Shown here one piece after another: positions 41,667 through 49,259 of a stretch of DNA of 64,000 nt (positions within the stretch are counted from its first letter, which is position 1; each line of letters starts with the position of its first letter). A program made the position numbers and the translations under genes. The notes beneath the pieces are model-generated. The model made no database searches. It was not told the DNA's origin and saw nothing but the letters and a program-made list of their open reading frames with translations. This DNA comes from DATDFB01 sp036522835 (GTDB lineage: Bacteria; Acidobacteriota; Thermoanaerobaculia; Gp7-AA8): NCBI GenBank assembly GCA_036522835.1, contig DATDFB010000211.1:26019-90018 (forward strand). The letters run 5' to 3'.

Positions 41667-42496
41667 CAGAACACGAGCAGAAACAGCTTGGTGAGGAAGA
41701 AGTCCATGATCAAAACGGTGATCGCGCCGGTGACGACGGTCATCGTGGTGGAGCGGCCGACGCCGTCGGCGCCGCCGCTGGTGCGGAGACCGTTGAAGCA
41801 GGCGATGAGGCCGATGCCGAAGCCGAAGAAAAAGGTCTTGCCGATGCCCGAGGCGAGGTCGTTGTACTTGACGGTCTCGATGACGCTGCGAAGGTAGAAG
41901 TTCGCAGTGAGGTGGAGGTTGCCGACCGCGATGAGCAGCCCGCCGAGGATGCCGACGGCGTTCGAGACGATGGTGAGCAGCGGGAACATCAGCGTGGTGG
42001 CGAGGACGCGCGGCACGACGAGCTTGCGCACGGGGTTCGTGGCCAGCGCGCGCAGGGCGTCGATCTGCTCGGTGACTTTCATCGTGCCGAGCTCCGCCGT
42101 GATGCCCGCCCCCACGCGCCCGCCCACCATGAGCGACATCAGAACGGGCGCGAGCTCGCGGATGAGCGAGAGGGAGACGACCTTGCCGATGAAGAGCTTG
42201 CCGCCGAACTCTTCCAGCGAATACGCGGTCTGCAGCGCCAGCACCATGCCGATGAAGAGCGAGGTGATGGCGACGATGGAGAGCGAGCGGACGCCGACCT
42301 GATCGAGCTGCGCGACGAGCAACGACCGCTCCATCGGACCGCGGAAGACCTGCCTGACGGTCTGAACCGCCAGATCGGTGATCCCCCCGACGTAGAGGAG
42401 AGCGCGCTCGACGCGGTGCCAGATCCGATCGAAAACCCCTGGTGCCGGCGGCGCTTCGAGGGTCTCGGGAGTCTGCTGGAGGTTCAGGGTGGTCAT
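41666..42496 (-). CDS. mlaE: MlaE-type ABC transporter permease
   Basis: 276 residues. The MlaE/YrbE signature is present: RSLSIVAITSLFIGMVLALQTAYSL, LIRELAPVLMSLMVGGRVGAGITAELGTMKVTEQIDALRAL and the terminal helices ending LIMDFFLTKLFLLVF. It is first in the operon. Its ATG at 42496 faces an AT-rich 94-bp gap shared with the fic gene. Confidence 0.95.
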   Translation of the reverse strand: MTTLNLQQTPETLEAPPAPGVFDRIWHRVERALLYVGGITDLAVQTVRQVFRGPMERSLLVAQLDQVGVRSLSIVAITSLFIGMVLALQTAYSLEEFGGKLFIGKVVSLSLIRELAPVLMSLMVGGRVGAGITAELGTMKVTEQIDALRALATNPVRKLVVPRVLATTLMFPLLTIVSNAVGILGGLLIAVGNLHLTANFYLRSVIETVKYNDLASGIGKTFFFGFGIGLIACFNGLRTSGGADGVGRSTTMTVVTGAITVLIMDFFLTKLFLLVF

Positions 42497-42531
42497 TCGA
42501 ATTGAAGTTAAGTTTATTCGAACGCTAGCTA

Positions 42532-42556
42532 TTATACTTTTTAGCGAAAAGTATAA
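42532..42556 (+). promoter_or_regulatory. AT-rich perfect palindrome upstream of fic
   Basis: TTATACTTTT-TAGCG-AAAAGTATAA: 10-bp perfect arms, 34 bp before the fic ATG, in a gap far more AT-rich than the rest of the window. Each arm contains a TATACT or TATAAC-like -10. It may be an operator bound by the Fic protein's own C-terminal HTH (inference). Confidence 0.6.
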
Positions 42557-42590
42557 CGTCGAGCTGAGATCTTATAGCTAACTGCAACTC

Positions 42591-43727
42591 ATGGATCCAT
42601 CGACCTTCGTCGCACCGGCCGCGGGACGCCTCGTCACAACCGTGGGGGGCGCCGCAGCATTCGTGCCGAGTCCGCTGCCGCCGGAGCTGGAGCACTCCTG
42701 GCGGCTTTCCAATGCGTTGGCCCGGGCACAAGGCTCGGTCGGCCATCTGCGCGGCATCGGCCGAGTCCTGCCGAACCCTCACCTACTCATCCAACCCTTC
42801 GCGCGGCGCGAAGCCGTGCTGTCGAGCCGCATCGAGGGAACGCAGGCCTCGGTCGGCGATCTCTATCTTTTCGAGATCGGAAACCCGGTATCCGAACGAA
42901 GCGACGTGCGCGAGGTGTCGAACTACGTCGCCGCGCTCGATCACGGTTTCGCGCGGCTGCAGGAGCTGCCCGTCAGTCTGCGGCTCATTCGGGAGATGCA
43001 CGCAAAGCTTCTCAGCGGCGTTCGGGGTGAGAGCAGCGATCCGGGCGAGTTTCGGAGCGCGCAGAACTGGATCGGCAAGCCGGGAACGAAGATTGAGGAC
43101 GCCACGTACGTGCCGCCGCCCGTGGCCGAAATGGACATTGCACTGGACGCATTCGAAAAGTTCCTCCACGCCGACTCGCACCTACCGGCGCTGATTCGTC
43201 TGGCGCTCGTGCACTATCAATTTGAAGCGATTCATCCTTTCCTCGACGGCAACGGCCGCATGGGACGGCTGCTGATCACGCTTTTGCTGCACACGGAACG
43301 GCTGCTCGAGCAGCCGCTGCTCTATCTCAGCGCGTTTTTCGAACAGCACCGCGACGCGTATTACGCGCACCTCCTCGGCGTCAGCCAACGCGGAGCGTGG
43401 AGCGAGTGGGTGGAGTTCTTCCTGCGCGCGGTCCACGAGCAGGCGCTCGACGCGGTCGAGCGGGCGAACCGCTTGTTGTCATTGCGCGACGAGTACCGCA
43501 CGCGCATGACTGCGGCTCGGCAATCGGCGCTGCTGCTGGCGATGATCGACCACCTTTTCCTCTCGCCTGCCGTCACCATTGCCGGCGCCGCGCGTGACCT
43601 CGACGTCACCTACGCCTCCGCCAAGCAAAACGTCGAAAAGCTCGTCGCCGCGCGCATCCTCGAGCCGCTGTCCGAGGCGCGCAACCGCGCCTACATGGCC
43701 CGAGAGATCCTCGCGCTCATCGAGTAG
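42591..43727 (+). CDS. Fic-domain AMP-transferase-like protein with N-terminal inhibitory motif and C-terminal winged helix
   Basis: 378 residues. The Fic core is HPFLDGNGRMGRLL at about 214-227 with all catalytic positions. The inhibitory motif [ST]xxxE[GN] is present upstream as SSRIEG near 78-83, so it is a class II, self-inhibited Fic. The C-terminus has a winged-helix pattern (TIAGAARDLDVTYASAKQNVEKLV, VAARILEPL). Fic enzymes AMPylate proteins at Ser, Thr or Tyr. Standalone Fic-wHTH proteins are common and often horizontally acquired, which the AT-rich promoter region supports. No antitoxin partner is needed or seen. Confidence 0.93.
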   Translation: MDPSTFVAPAAGRLVTTVGGAAAFVPSPLPPELEHSWRLSNALARAQGSVGHLRGIGRVLPNPHLLIQPFARREAVLSSRIEGTQASVGDLYLFEIGNPVSERSDVREVSNYVAALDHGFARLQELPVSLRLIREMHAKLLSGVRGESSDPGEFRSAQNWIGKPGTKIEDATYVPPPVAEMDIALDAFEKFLHADSHLPALIRLALVHYQFEAIHPFLDGNGRMGRLLITLLLHTERLLEQPLLYLSAFFEQHRDAYYAHLLGVSQRGAWSEWVEFFLRAVHEQALDAVERANRLLSLRDEYRTRMTAARQSALLLAMIDHLFLSPAVTIAGAARDLDVTYASAKQNVEKLVAARILEPLSEARNRAYMAREILALIE

Positions 43728-44589
43728 GAATCGTCCACGTCCCGCTGACGTAGCCGCAGAGCGCATCGCCGTCCCAGCCGCCCATCCAGAAGTCGAGGAC
43801 CCACGGCTTCGACTCGTCGGCGCCGAGCTTGTTCGCGTACACCTTGCCGTTCATGTCGACGTTCCAGCCGTAGGCTTGCAGGGCGAGCTGGGCGGCGCGG
43901 CGGTCGATCGGCCGCGGGGTCACGCTCAGGTTCCACCACTGATCGACGATGGCGAGCTGAAAGATGCGCGACTCGAGCGCGGCGCGCTGCGTCGCGTCTT
44001 TCGTCTTGCTGAGGAGAATCTCCAGGCTCTCGCGGCGGCGGAGACGGTTCGCCTTGAGATTCTCCGGCGTGGCCATGCCGATGCCGGTGGCGTTCGCGAC
44101 CACCTGCGACATCGACACGAAGCCGAGCGGCTGGCGGCGCTGGAGCTCCGCGCCGGTGCACCGCTCGATCGGCTTTTTCGGATCGCTCGGATCGAGATCA
44201 TCGACGCGGTCGAGCAGCGTCTTGCCGTCCTTGGCGATCGTCACGTGCAGCGGATCGATGACGAAGAAGTCATCGCGGATCAGAATGCCGTTCTCCTCGC
44301 GGATCTGGCAGTCGTCGATGAACGCCACGCGCGCGCCGACGAGCTCCGGCACCTCCGCGCCGTCGCGCGTGGCGCGGCGCACCGTCACGCCGACCTTCGG
44401 GCCGCCGAACGGCCCGAAGTCGCGCTCCACCACGCCCGGCTCGTCCGGCTGGAAATGGACGATGTTGTCGAGGTCTGGCTCGCCGGCGAACGCGAACGTG
44501 TAGCCGCTCACGCCGCGTTTCTCGTCGGTCGGATCGGGATCGGTGGTCATCCGATCCTGGAAGTAGCCCTCGAAGTCGACGATCAGCAT
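43717..44589 (-). CDS. uncharacterised partner of the ferritin-like protein
   Basis: 290 residues starting MLIVDFEGYFQDRMTTD; the start overlaps the upstream gene's stop (TGATG), fixing it. No signal peptide or membrane segment. It has an N-terminal beta-rich half (YTFAFAGEPDLDNIVHF; VGVTVRRATRDGAEV) and a C-terminal half ending WVLDFWMGGWDGDALCGYVSG. I do not recognise the family. It is translationally coupled to the ferritin-like enzyme, so it is probably part of the same pathway or complex. It overlaps the end of fic by 11 bp on the opposite strand. Confidence 0.75.
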   Translation of the reverse strand: MLIVDFEGYFQDRMTTDPDPTDEKRGVSGYTFAFAGEPDLDNIVHFQPDEPGVVERDFGPFGGPKVGVTVRRATRDGAEVPELVGARVAFIDDCQIREENGILIRDDFFVIDPLHVTIAKDGKTLLDRVDDLDPSDPKKPIERCTGAELQRRQPLGFVSMSQVVANATGIGMATPENLKANRLRRRESLEILLSKTKDATQRAALESRIFQLAIVDQWWNLSVTPRPIDRRAAQLALQAYGWNVDMNGKVYANKLGADESKPWVLDFWMGGWDGDALCGYVSGTWTIPTR

Positions 44590-46046
44590 CAGCTCGTCCT
44601 TCCGATGTTCTTCCACTTCTCTCGCCAGTCTTCCGCGAGGCGCCGCATGTTCATCCTCATCCACTCCATGCGCCGCCAGATGCGCGACGTCTTGAAGCCC
44701 TCCTCGCGCTGTCCCGGCTGCTGGATCCACGGATCGCCGTTGGAGAGCACCTCGTCGAAGCCGCGCACCATCGTGTCGAAGCGCTCCTGGAAGAGGTCCC
44801 ACGCCGCGGGGATCGACGGGAAGAGCAGCACGTCGCCGTTCAGCTCGAAGCCGGGGCCGGCGTTCGTCATGCCCTCGTCCGTCGTCACGCCCGCCGGCAT
44901 CTCCGTCAGCACCTCGGCCAGCGGCCGGACGAACATCGTCATCAGCGGGAAGAACGCCGCGTCCATCAGATCGTTCACCTGGTCCTGCGTCTTCACGTTG
45001 TCGCTGTAGAGATAGAGCAGCAGGAGCAGCATCACCTCGTACGACTCGTTGAAGAGCTGTGCGACGCGGATCGTCGTCGGGTCTTTCAGCAGCGTCACCT
45101 CGTCGTCGGGGCAGACGTCGGGGTAAAGCATCGTCATCGGGTTGGGAACCACCGGGCGGGCGGCGAGCTCGCCGAGGCCTTGCTTCTCCATCTCGCCGCG
45201 GATCTGGGTGAAGAGGCAGAAGTGCGTCCAGCGGAGGTAGCCGGGCTTCACTTCGATGCCTTCGCCCTGCTCGAGGATCATCGTGATCGCCTGGCGGGCG
45301 GTGGCGATGTTCTTCACTTCGATGATGTCGAGCCCGTACTGATTCAGGTCATTCATCGATCCGTGCTGCGGACTCCTCGGGCCTCCGAAGATCTGCAACG
45401 ACGGCGGGCCGACGAAGAGCTTCTTCTCGCCGAGCTCGCCGTTGAGATATTCGAAGCCGCGGCGGATCGCCTCGTACAGCTCCTGGACCGAGTCCCAGCC
45501 GAACGTCAGCACCGGCGCGCCGCGGAGGAGCATCTTGCCGCGCGTGGCGGCGTGGGCACCGACGATCTTCGTCACCTCGGCGCGGCTGCCGGCCATGTTT
45601 TTCTCGTCGCGGCACCACGCCACCGCTTTCTTCTGGGGAATCACGCCGTCCTCGGCGGTGTGCAGCAGCTTCTCCGGCGACTCGAAATGCTGGAAGCGCT
45701 TGATCGTCGTGAGATCGCCGCGCGTCAGCGTCAGCTTGATGCCGGCCTTCTCGCCGTAGTAGTTGCGGCGCTGCGGCATGTTCGGACGCGTGAACGACGG
45801 CGTGCCGCCGATCGCGGAGAGGAGATTGAGCGCGAGGCCGAGGTGCTCCATCTCCTGGCGGGCGATGAGCGTGATCGACGACGACCAGCGCCGCACGAAT
45901 TCGAGCTGCACCGGTTCGAGCTCTTCGTACGTGTAGCGCTTCATCGAGTAGACGGCGAAGAGATACTGCGCCATCAGCCCGTGCTCGAGCTCCGAGGCCA
46001 CACGGAGAGCGTTGACGAGGTCCGCGCGCGTCGTGATTTCTTGCAT
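44589..46046 (-). CDS. ferritin-like domain protein of the VioB/iminophenyl-pyruvate dimer synthase type
   Basis: 485 residues. The N-terminal ~230 residues form a ferritin-like four-helix bundle: ELEHGLMAQYLFAVYSMK supplies the first E..H, and IARQEMEHLGLALNLLSAIGG the ExxH. This matches the ferritin-like domain of VioB/RebD-type enzymes, which use a metal centre in indole-alkaloid dimerisation. A second ELEH/ExxH set is not obvious, so it may hold a single-ligand or partial site. The C-terminal half is helical and unknown. TATACT ends 8 nt before the ATG, suggesting a leaderless mRNA. The product and its partner may be a redox enzyme pair rather than a natural-product cluster. Confidence 0.8.
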   Translation of the reverse strand: MQEITTRADLVNALRVASELEHGLMAQYLFAVYSMKRYTYEELEPVQLEFVRRWSSSITLIARQEMEHLGLALNLLSAIGGTPSFTRPNMPQRRNYYGEKAGIKLTLTRGDLTTIKRFQHFESPEKLLHTAEDGVIPQKKAVAWCRDEKNMAGSRAEVTKIVGAHAATRGKMLLRGAPVLTFGWDSVQELYEAIRRGFEYLNGELGEKKLFVGPPSLQIFGGPRSPQHGSMNDLNQYGLDIIEVKNIATARQAITMILEQGEGIEVKPGYLRWTHFCLFTQIRGEMEKQGLGELAARPVVPNPMTMLYPDVCPDDEVTLLKDPTTIRVAQLFNESYEVMLLLLLYLYSDNVKTQDQVNDLMDAAFFPLMTMFVRPLAEVLTEMPAGVTTDEGMTNAGPGFELNGDVLLFPSIPAAWDLFQERFDTMVRGFDEVLSNGDPWIQQPGQREEGFKTSRIWRRMEWMRMNMRRLAEDWREKWKNIGRTS

Positions 46047-46054
46047 GTGTGCCT

Positions 46055-46060
46055 AGTATA
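46055..46060 (-). promoter_or_regulatory. -10 element for the ferritin-like operon, probably leaderless
   Basis: TATACT on the minus strand, 8 nt before the ATG at 46046; no Shine-Dalgarno. Confidence 0.5.
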
Positions 46061-46081
46061 GAGGCACGATCGCGGCGGCTC

Positions 46082-48538
46082 TTACCCGTTCCCGCCGAAG
46101 ATCCTTCGCAGAATCCCTCGGATCGTGCGGTCGCGCCGCTGCTGCTCGCGCTGCTGTTGTTGCTGCTGCGTCACCGCCGGCCGCTCCGGCGCGCCTTCGG
46201 GCGTCATCTCCGCCTGCGGCTGCGGCGCCCAGAACGGCGACGGCTCGCCGGAGCCGGCGTGCAGCGGGCAGACCGCCGTCGGCTCGGTGCCCTGCACGAA
46301 AATCTCGCTCTTCGATTGCGGGCAGTACGGCGTCGCCAGCATGCCGGACTCGGGATCGATCTGCCGCTCCACGACCTCGTCGGGACGCTTCCACTCGACG
46401 TCCGGCACCATGCCGGCGATGCGGTTCATGTGCTGCGTCCAGATCGGCACGCAGGCGTCGCCGCCGGCGAGGCGCACGGAGTGCCCGTCGTCGAAGCCGA
46501 CCCACACCAGCGAGAGAATGCGCGGCGAGAAGCCGATGAACCAGGCGTCGCGGTAATTGCTCGTCGTCCCGGTCTTGCCCGCGTACGGCCGCTCGAAGCC
46601 GAGCGAGCGCGCCTTCGCGGCGGTGCCGTAGTTGAACACGTCCTGGAGGATGTTGTTCATCACATAGCAGACGCCGGGCGAGGCGACGCGCTTCATCTTC
46701 ACCTCGCGCGACTCGAGCAGCTTCCCGTCGCGCGTGGAGACCGCGAGGATCGACACCGGCTCGGCTTTCACGCCGAGGTTGGCGAAGGCGGAATAGGCGT
46801 AGGCGATCTCCAGCGGCGTCACCTCGAACGCGCCGAGCGACACCGACGGATACGGCGCCAGGTGCGACTCGATGCCGATCGTCGCCGCCGTCTTGATCAC
46901 GTTCGGCACGCCGGCGTTGATCGCCGCGCGCACCGCGGGGATGTTGTACGAGTGCGCCAGCGCCTCGCGCACCGTCACGCGGCCATGAAAACGGAGATCG
47001 TAATTCTGCGGCGACCACACCGCCGCGCCGCTCTGCACGCTGATCGGCGAGTCGTCGAGCACTGTCGCCGCCGTGAACGCTTCCTGATGCCGTGCCGGAT
47101 CCATCGCCGTCGCGTAGACGAACGGCTTGAAGAGCGATCCCGGCTGGCGGCGCGCCTGAATGGCGCGGTTGAACTGCGTCTTCGAGTAGTTGCGCCCGCC
47201 GACCAGCGCCTTCACGTAGCCGGTGCCCGGCTGAATCGTGAGCATCACCCCTTCGAGCGGCGTCGGCGACTTGCGGAGGTACGAGTACTTGCGATTGAGC
47301 CCGTCGATGCCGCTGTCGAGGGCCTGCTCCGCGGAGCGCTGCATGATGGTGTCGAGCGTGGTGAAGATGCGCAGCCCCTCGGTCTTGAGCTGCGTCTCCG
47401 GATACGTCTCGCGCAACTGTTTGAGCACGAGGTCGACGAAGAACGGCGCGCTGCGCGACGTCTTCGGGAAGCGCGCCGTCGTCAGCGGCGAGGCCACCAT
47501 GGCGCGGTACTCCTCATCGGTCTTGATGTACCCCTGCTCGCGCATCAGCCGGAGGACGATGTCGCGCTCCGACTTGGCCCGCTCCGGATATTTGAGCGGA
47601 TTCAGCACGTTCGGCGACTTGATCATCGCCGCGAGCGTGGCCGCCTCGGGCAGCGTCAAGTACGTCACGTGCTTTCCGAAGTAGACCCGCGAGGCCTGCT
47701 CGACGCCGACGATCTGCACCGGTCCGTTCTGTCCGAAGTAGGCCTCGTTCAGATACGACTCGAGAATCTGCGGCTTCTGATAGCGGATCTCCAGGAGCAC
47801 GGCCATCAGCGCTTCGGTGATCTTGCGGCTCCAGGTGCGCTCGGGCGTGAGGTAGAGGTTCTTGACGAGCTGCTGCGTCAGCGTCGAGCCGCCGTGCGTC
47901 CAGTTGCCGCTTTTCAGGTCCGTGCGCAGCGCGCCGAGCGTGCCGCGGATGGAGATCCCTTCGTGGTAATAGAAATTCTTGTCCTCGCGGGCGATGATCG
48001 CGTCCTGCACGACCTTCGGCACGGCGGTGAGCGCGACCGGGAGGCGGTCCTCCATCTCGTTGTTGTAGATCGACGTGATCAGCTCCGGCTCGATGCGCAC
48101 GCCGCGCAAGGCCACCCCGTCGTCGAGGCGGCGGACGTCGCGCACGGTCTCGCCGTCGAAGCCGACCACGACCGGCACGGCGCGGAACTCGATGTCCGGA
48201 TACTCGAAGTTCTGCAGGTAGATCTCGAGGTTGCCGTTCACGTAGCGGTAGTCGCCGGGCTGCGTGACGCGCGCCGGCACCTCGTGATAGCCGACGTGGT
48301 TGAGGCGCGGCTCGAGCAGAGCGCGCGGCAGATCGAGCCCCGGCACGATCGGCGTGGCATCGGAGTAGATGCGGCTCGGCAGGTCCCAGCGGCGGCTGGA
48401 GTCGAATTTCTTGGTGATGATGACGTACGTGTAGCCGACGAAGCCGATGAAGGCCACGAATAGGACCATCACCGTGAAGGCGATGCCGGCGGAGTGACGC
48501 CACAGAAAGTCTTTGACGCGGGAGCGTTTCTTTGCCAT
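46082..48538 (-). CDS. bifunctional penicillin-binding protein 1B-type transglycosylase/transpeptidase
   Basis: 818 residues from ATG 48538. One membrane helix (IAFTVMVLFVAFIGFVGYTYVII), a UB2H-like domain (LDLPRALLEPRLNHVGYHEV) as in PBP1b, then the GT51 domain with REDKNFYYHEGISIRG (catalytic Glu) and GGSTLTQQLVKNLYL. The transpeptidase has SLFKPF (SxxK), SYNIP (SxN) and KTGTTS (KTG). The Gln-rich C-terminal tail (QQQQQREQQRRDR) is low-complexity. It polymerises and crosslinks peptidoglycan. A start 21 nt upstream (48559) is possible, but TACCCT ends 8 nt before 48538. Confidence 0.95.
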   Translation of the reverse strand: MAKKRSRVKDFLWRHSAGIAFTVMVLFVAFIGFVGYTYVIITKKFDSSRRWDLPSRIYSDATPIVPGLDLPRALLEPRLNHVGYHEVPARVTQPGDYRYVNGNLEIYLQNFEYPDIEFRAVPVVVGFDGETVRDVRRLDDGVALRGVRIEPELITSIYNNEMEDRLPVALTAVPKVVQDAIIAREDKNFYYHEGISIRGTLGALRTDLKSGNWTHGGSTLTQQLVKNLYLTPERTWSRKITEALMAVLLEIRYQKPQILESYLNEAYFGQNGPVQIVGVEQASRVYFGKHVTYLTLPEAATLAAMIKSPNVLNPLKYPERAKSERDIVLRLMREQGYIKTDEEYRAMVASPLTTARFPKTSRSAPFFVDLVLKQLRETYPETQLKTEGLRIFTTLDTIMQRSAEQALDSGIDGLNRKYSYLRKSPTPLEGVMLTIQPGTGYVKALVGGRNYSKTQFNRAIQARRQPGSLFKPFVYATAMDPARHQEAFTAATVLDDSPISVQSGAAVWSPQNYDLRFHGRVTVREALAHSYNIPAVRAAINAGVPNVIKTAATIGIESHLAPYPSVSLGAFEVTPLEIAYAYSAFANLGVKAEPVSILAVSTRDGKLLESREVKMKRVASPGVCYVMNNILQDVFNYGTAAKARSLGFERPYAGKTGTTSNYRDAWFIGFSPRILSLVWVGFDDGHSVRLAGGDACVPIWTQHMNRIAGMVPDVEWKRPDEVVERQIDPESGMLATPYCPQSKSEIFVQGTEPTAVCPLHAGSGEPSPFWAPQPQAEMTPEGAPERPAVTQQQQQQREQQRRDRTIRGILRRIFGGNG

Positions 48539-48569
48539 CCGAACGAAGGGTACCAACATCGGGAGCCGC

Positions 48570-48575
48570 TAGACT
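48570..48575 (+). promoter_or_regulatory. -10 element for coaA, probably leaderless
   Basis: TAGACT ends 6 nt before the GTG start at 48582; no Shine-Dalgarno is present. Confidence 0.5.
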
Positions 48576-48581
48576 CCTTCC

Positions 48582-49259
48582 GTGAACGAATTGGCCCGAA
48601 TGATCGAGGCCGAGTTGCGGGCGTCGCCGCGGCCGTATCTCGTGGCCATCACCGGCAGCGTGGCGGTGGGGAAGAGCACGCTGGCGTCGACGCTCGCCGC
48701 CGCGCTGCGCGCTCGCTGGACGGTCGACGTCGTCAACACGGACGGCTTCCTCTTCCCGAACGAGGTGCTCGAAGCGCGCGGTCTCATGCAGCGGAAGGGC
48801 TTCCCCGAGTCGTACGACCAGGCGGCGCTCGACCGCTTCGTGGCCGCGCTGAAGGCGGGCATCGCACCGCTGCGGGTGCCGCTGTATTCGCACGTCCGCT
48901 ACGACGTCGTCGAGGAGGTGCAGATCGTCGATCGGCCGGACGCCGTCATCCTCGAAGGGCTGCTGAGCATCCGCGACGGCGTCGACTTTTCGATCTACCT
49001 CGACGCGCCGGAGCGCGAGCTGGAGACTTGGTTCCTGGAGCGTTTGCGGACGCTGCGCGAGGACCCGCGCTCATTCCTGCACGCGTACACGGAGGACGAG
49101 CTGTTGCCGCTGGCGAAAGAGGTGTGGCGGACGATCAACCTCGTGAACCTGCGCGAGCACATCGCGCCGTACCGCGATGTCGCGCGGGTGGTCGTGGTCA
49201 AGAGCGCCGGCCATGCGGTCGAGCGCGTCGTGCTCAGCGAAATCGAAAGTGGACGATGA
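48582..49259 (+). CDS. coaA: pantothenate kinase type I-like (CoaA/PRK P-loop kinase)
   Basis: 225 residues; shorter than E. coli CoaA (316). The P-loop ITGSVAVGKSTLA, the segment VNTDGFLFPNEVLEARGLMQRKGFPESYD and YSHVRYDVV match CoaA closely; ILEGLLSI corresponds to the EG(L/I)N region. It phosphorylates pantothenate in CoA synthesis. The shorter C-terminus may change feedback control by CoA. GTG start with TAGACT just upstream. The 3' end overlaps the convergent TIR gene by 26 bp. Confidence 0.88.
   Translation: MNELARMIEAELRASPRPYLVAITGSVAVGKSTLASTLAAALRARWTVDVVNTDGFLFPNEVLEARGLMQRKGFPESYDQAALDRFVAALKAGIAPLRVPLYSHVRYDVVEEVQIVDRPDAVILEGLLSIRDGVDFSIYLDAPERELETWFLERLRTLREDPRSFLHAYTEDELLPLAKEVWRTINLVNLREHIAPYRDVARVVVVKSAGHAVERVVLSEIESGR

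Noticed and set aside
42591..43727. Fic gene as part of a toxin-antitoxin pair
   Set aside because: The inhibitory motif is within the protein itself and no small partner ORF with that motif precedes it.
43717..46046. Indole-alkaloid (violacein or rebeccamycin-like) biosynthesis cluster
   Set aside because: Only the ferritin-like domain resembles VioB; no tryptophan oxidase, monooxygenase or other pathway gene is nearby.
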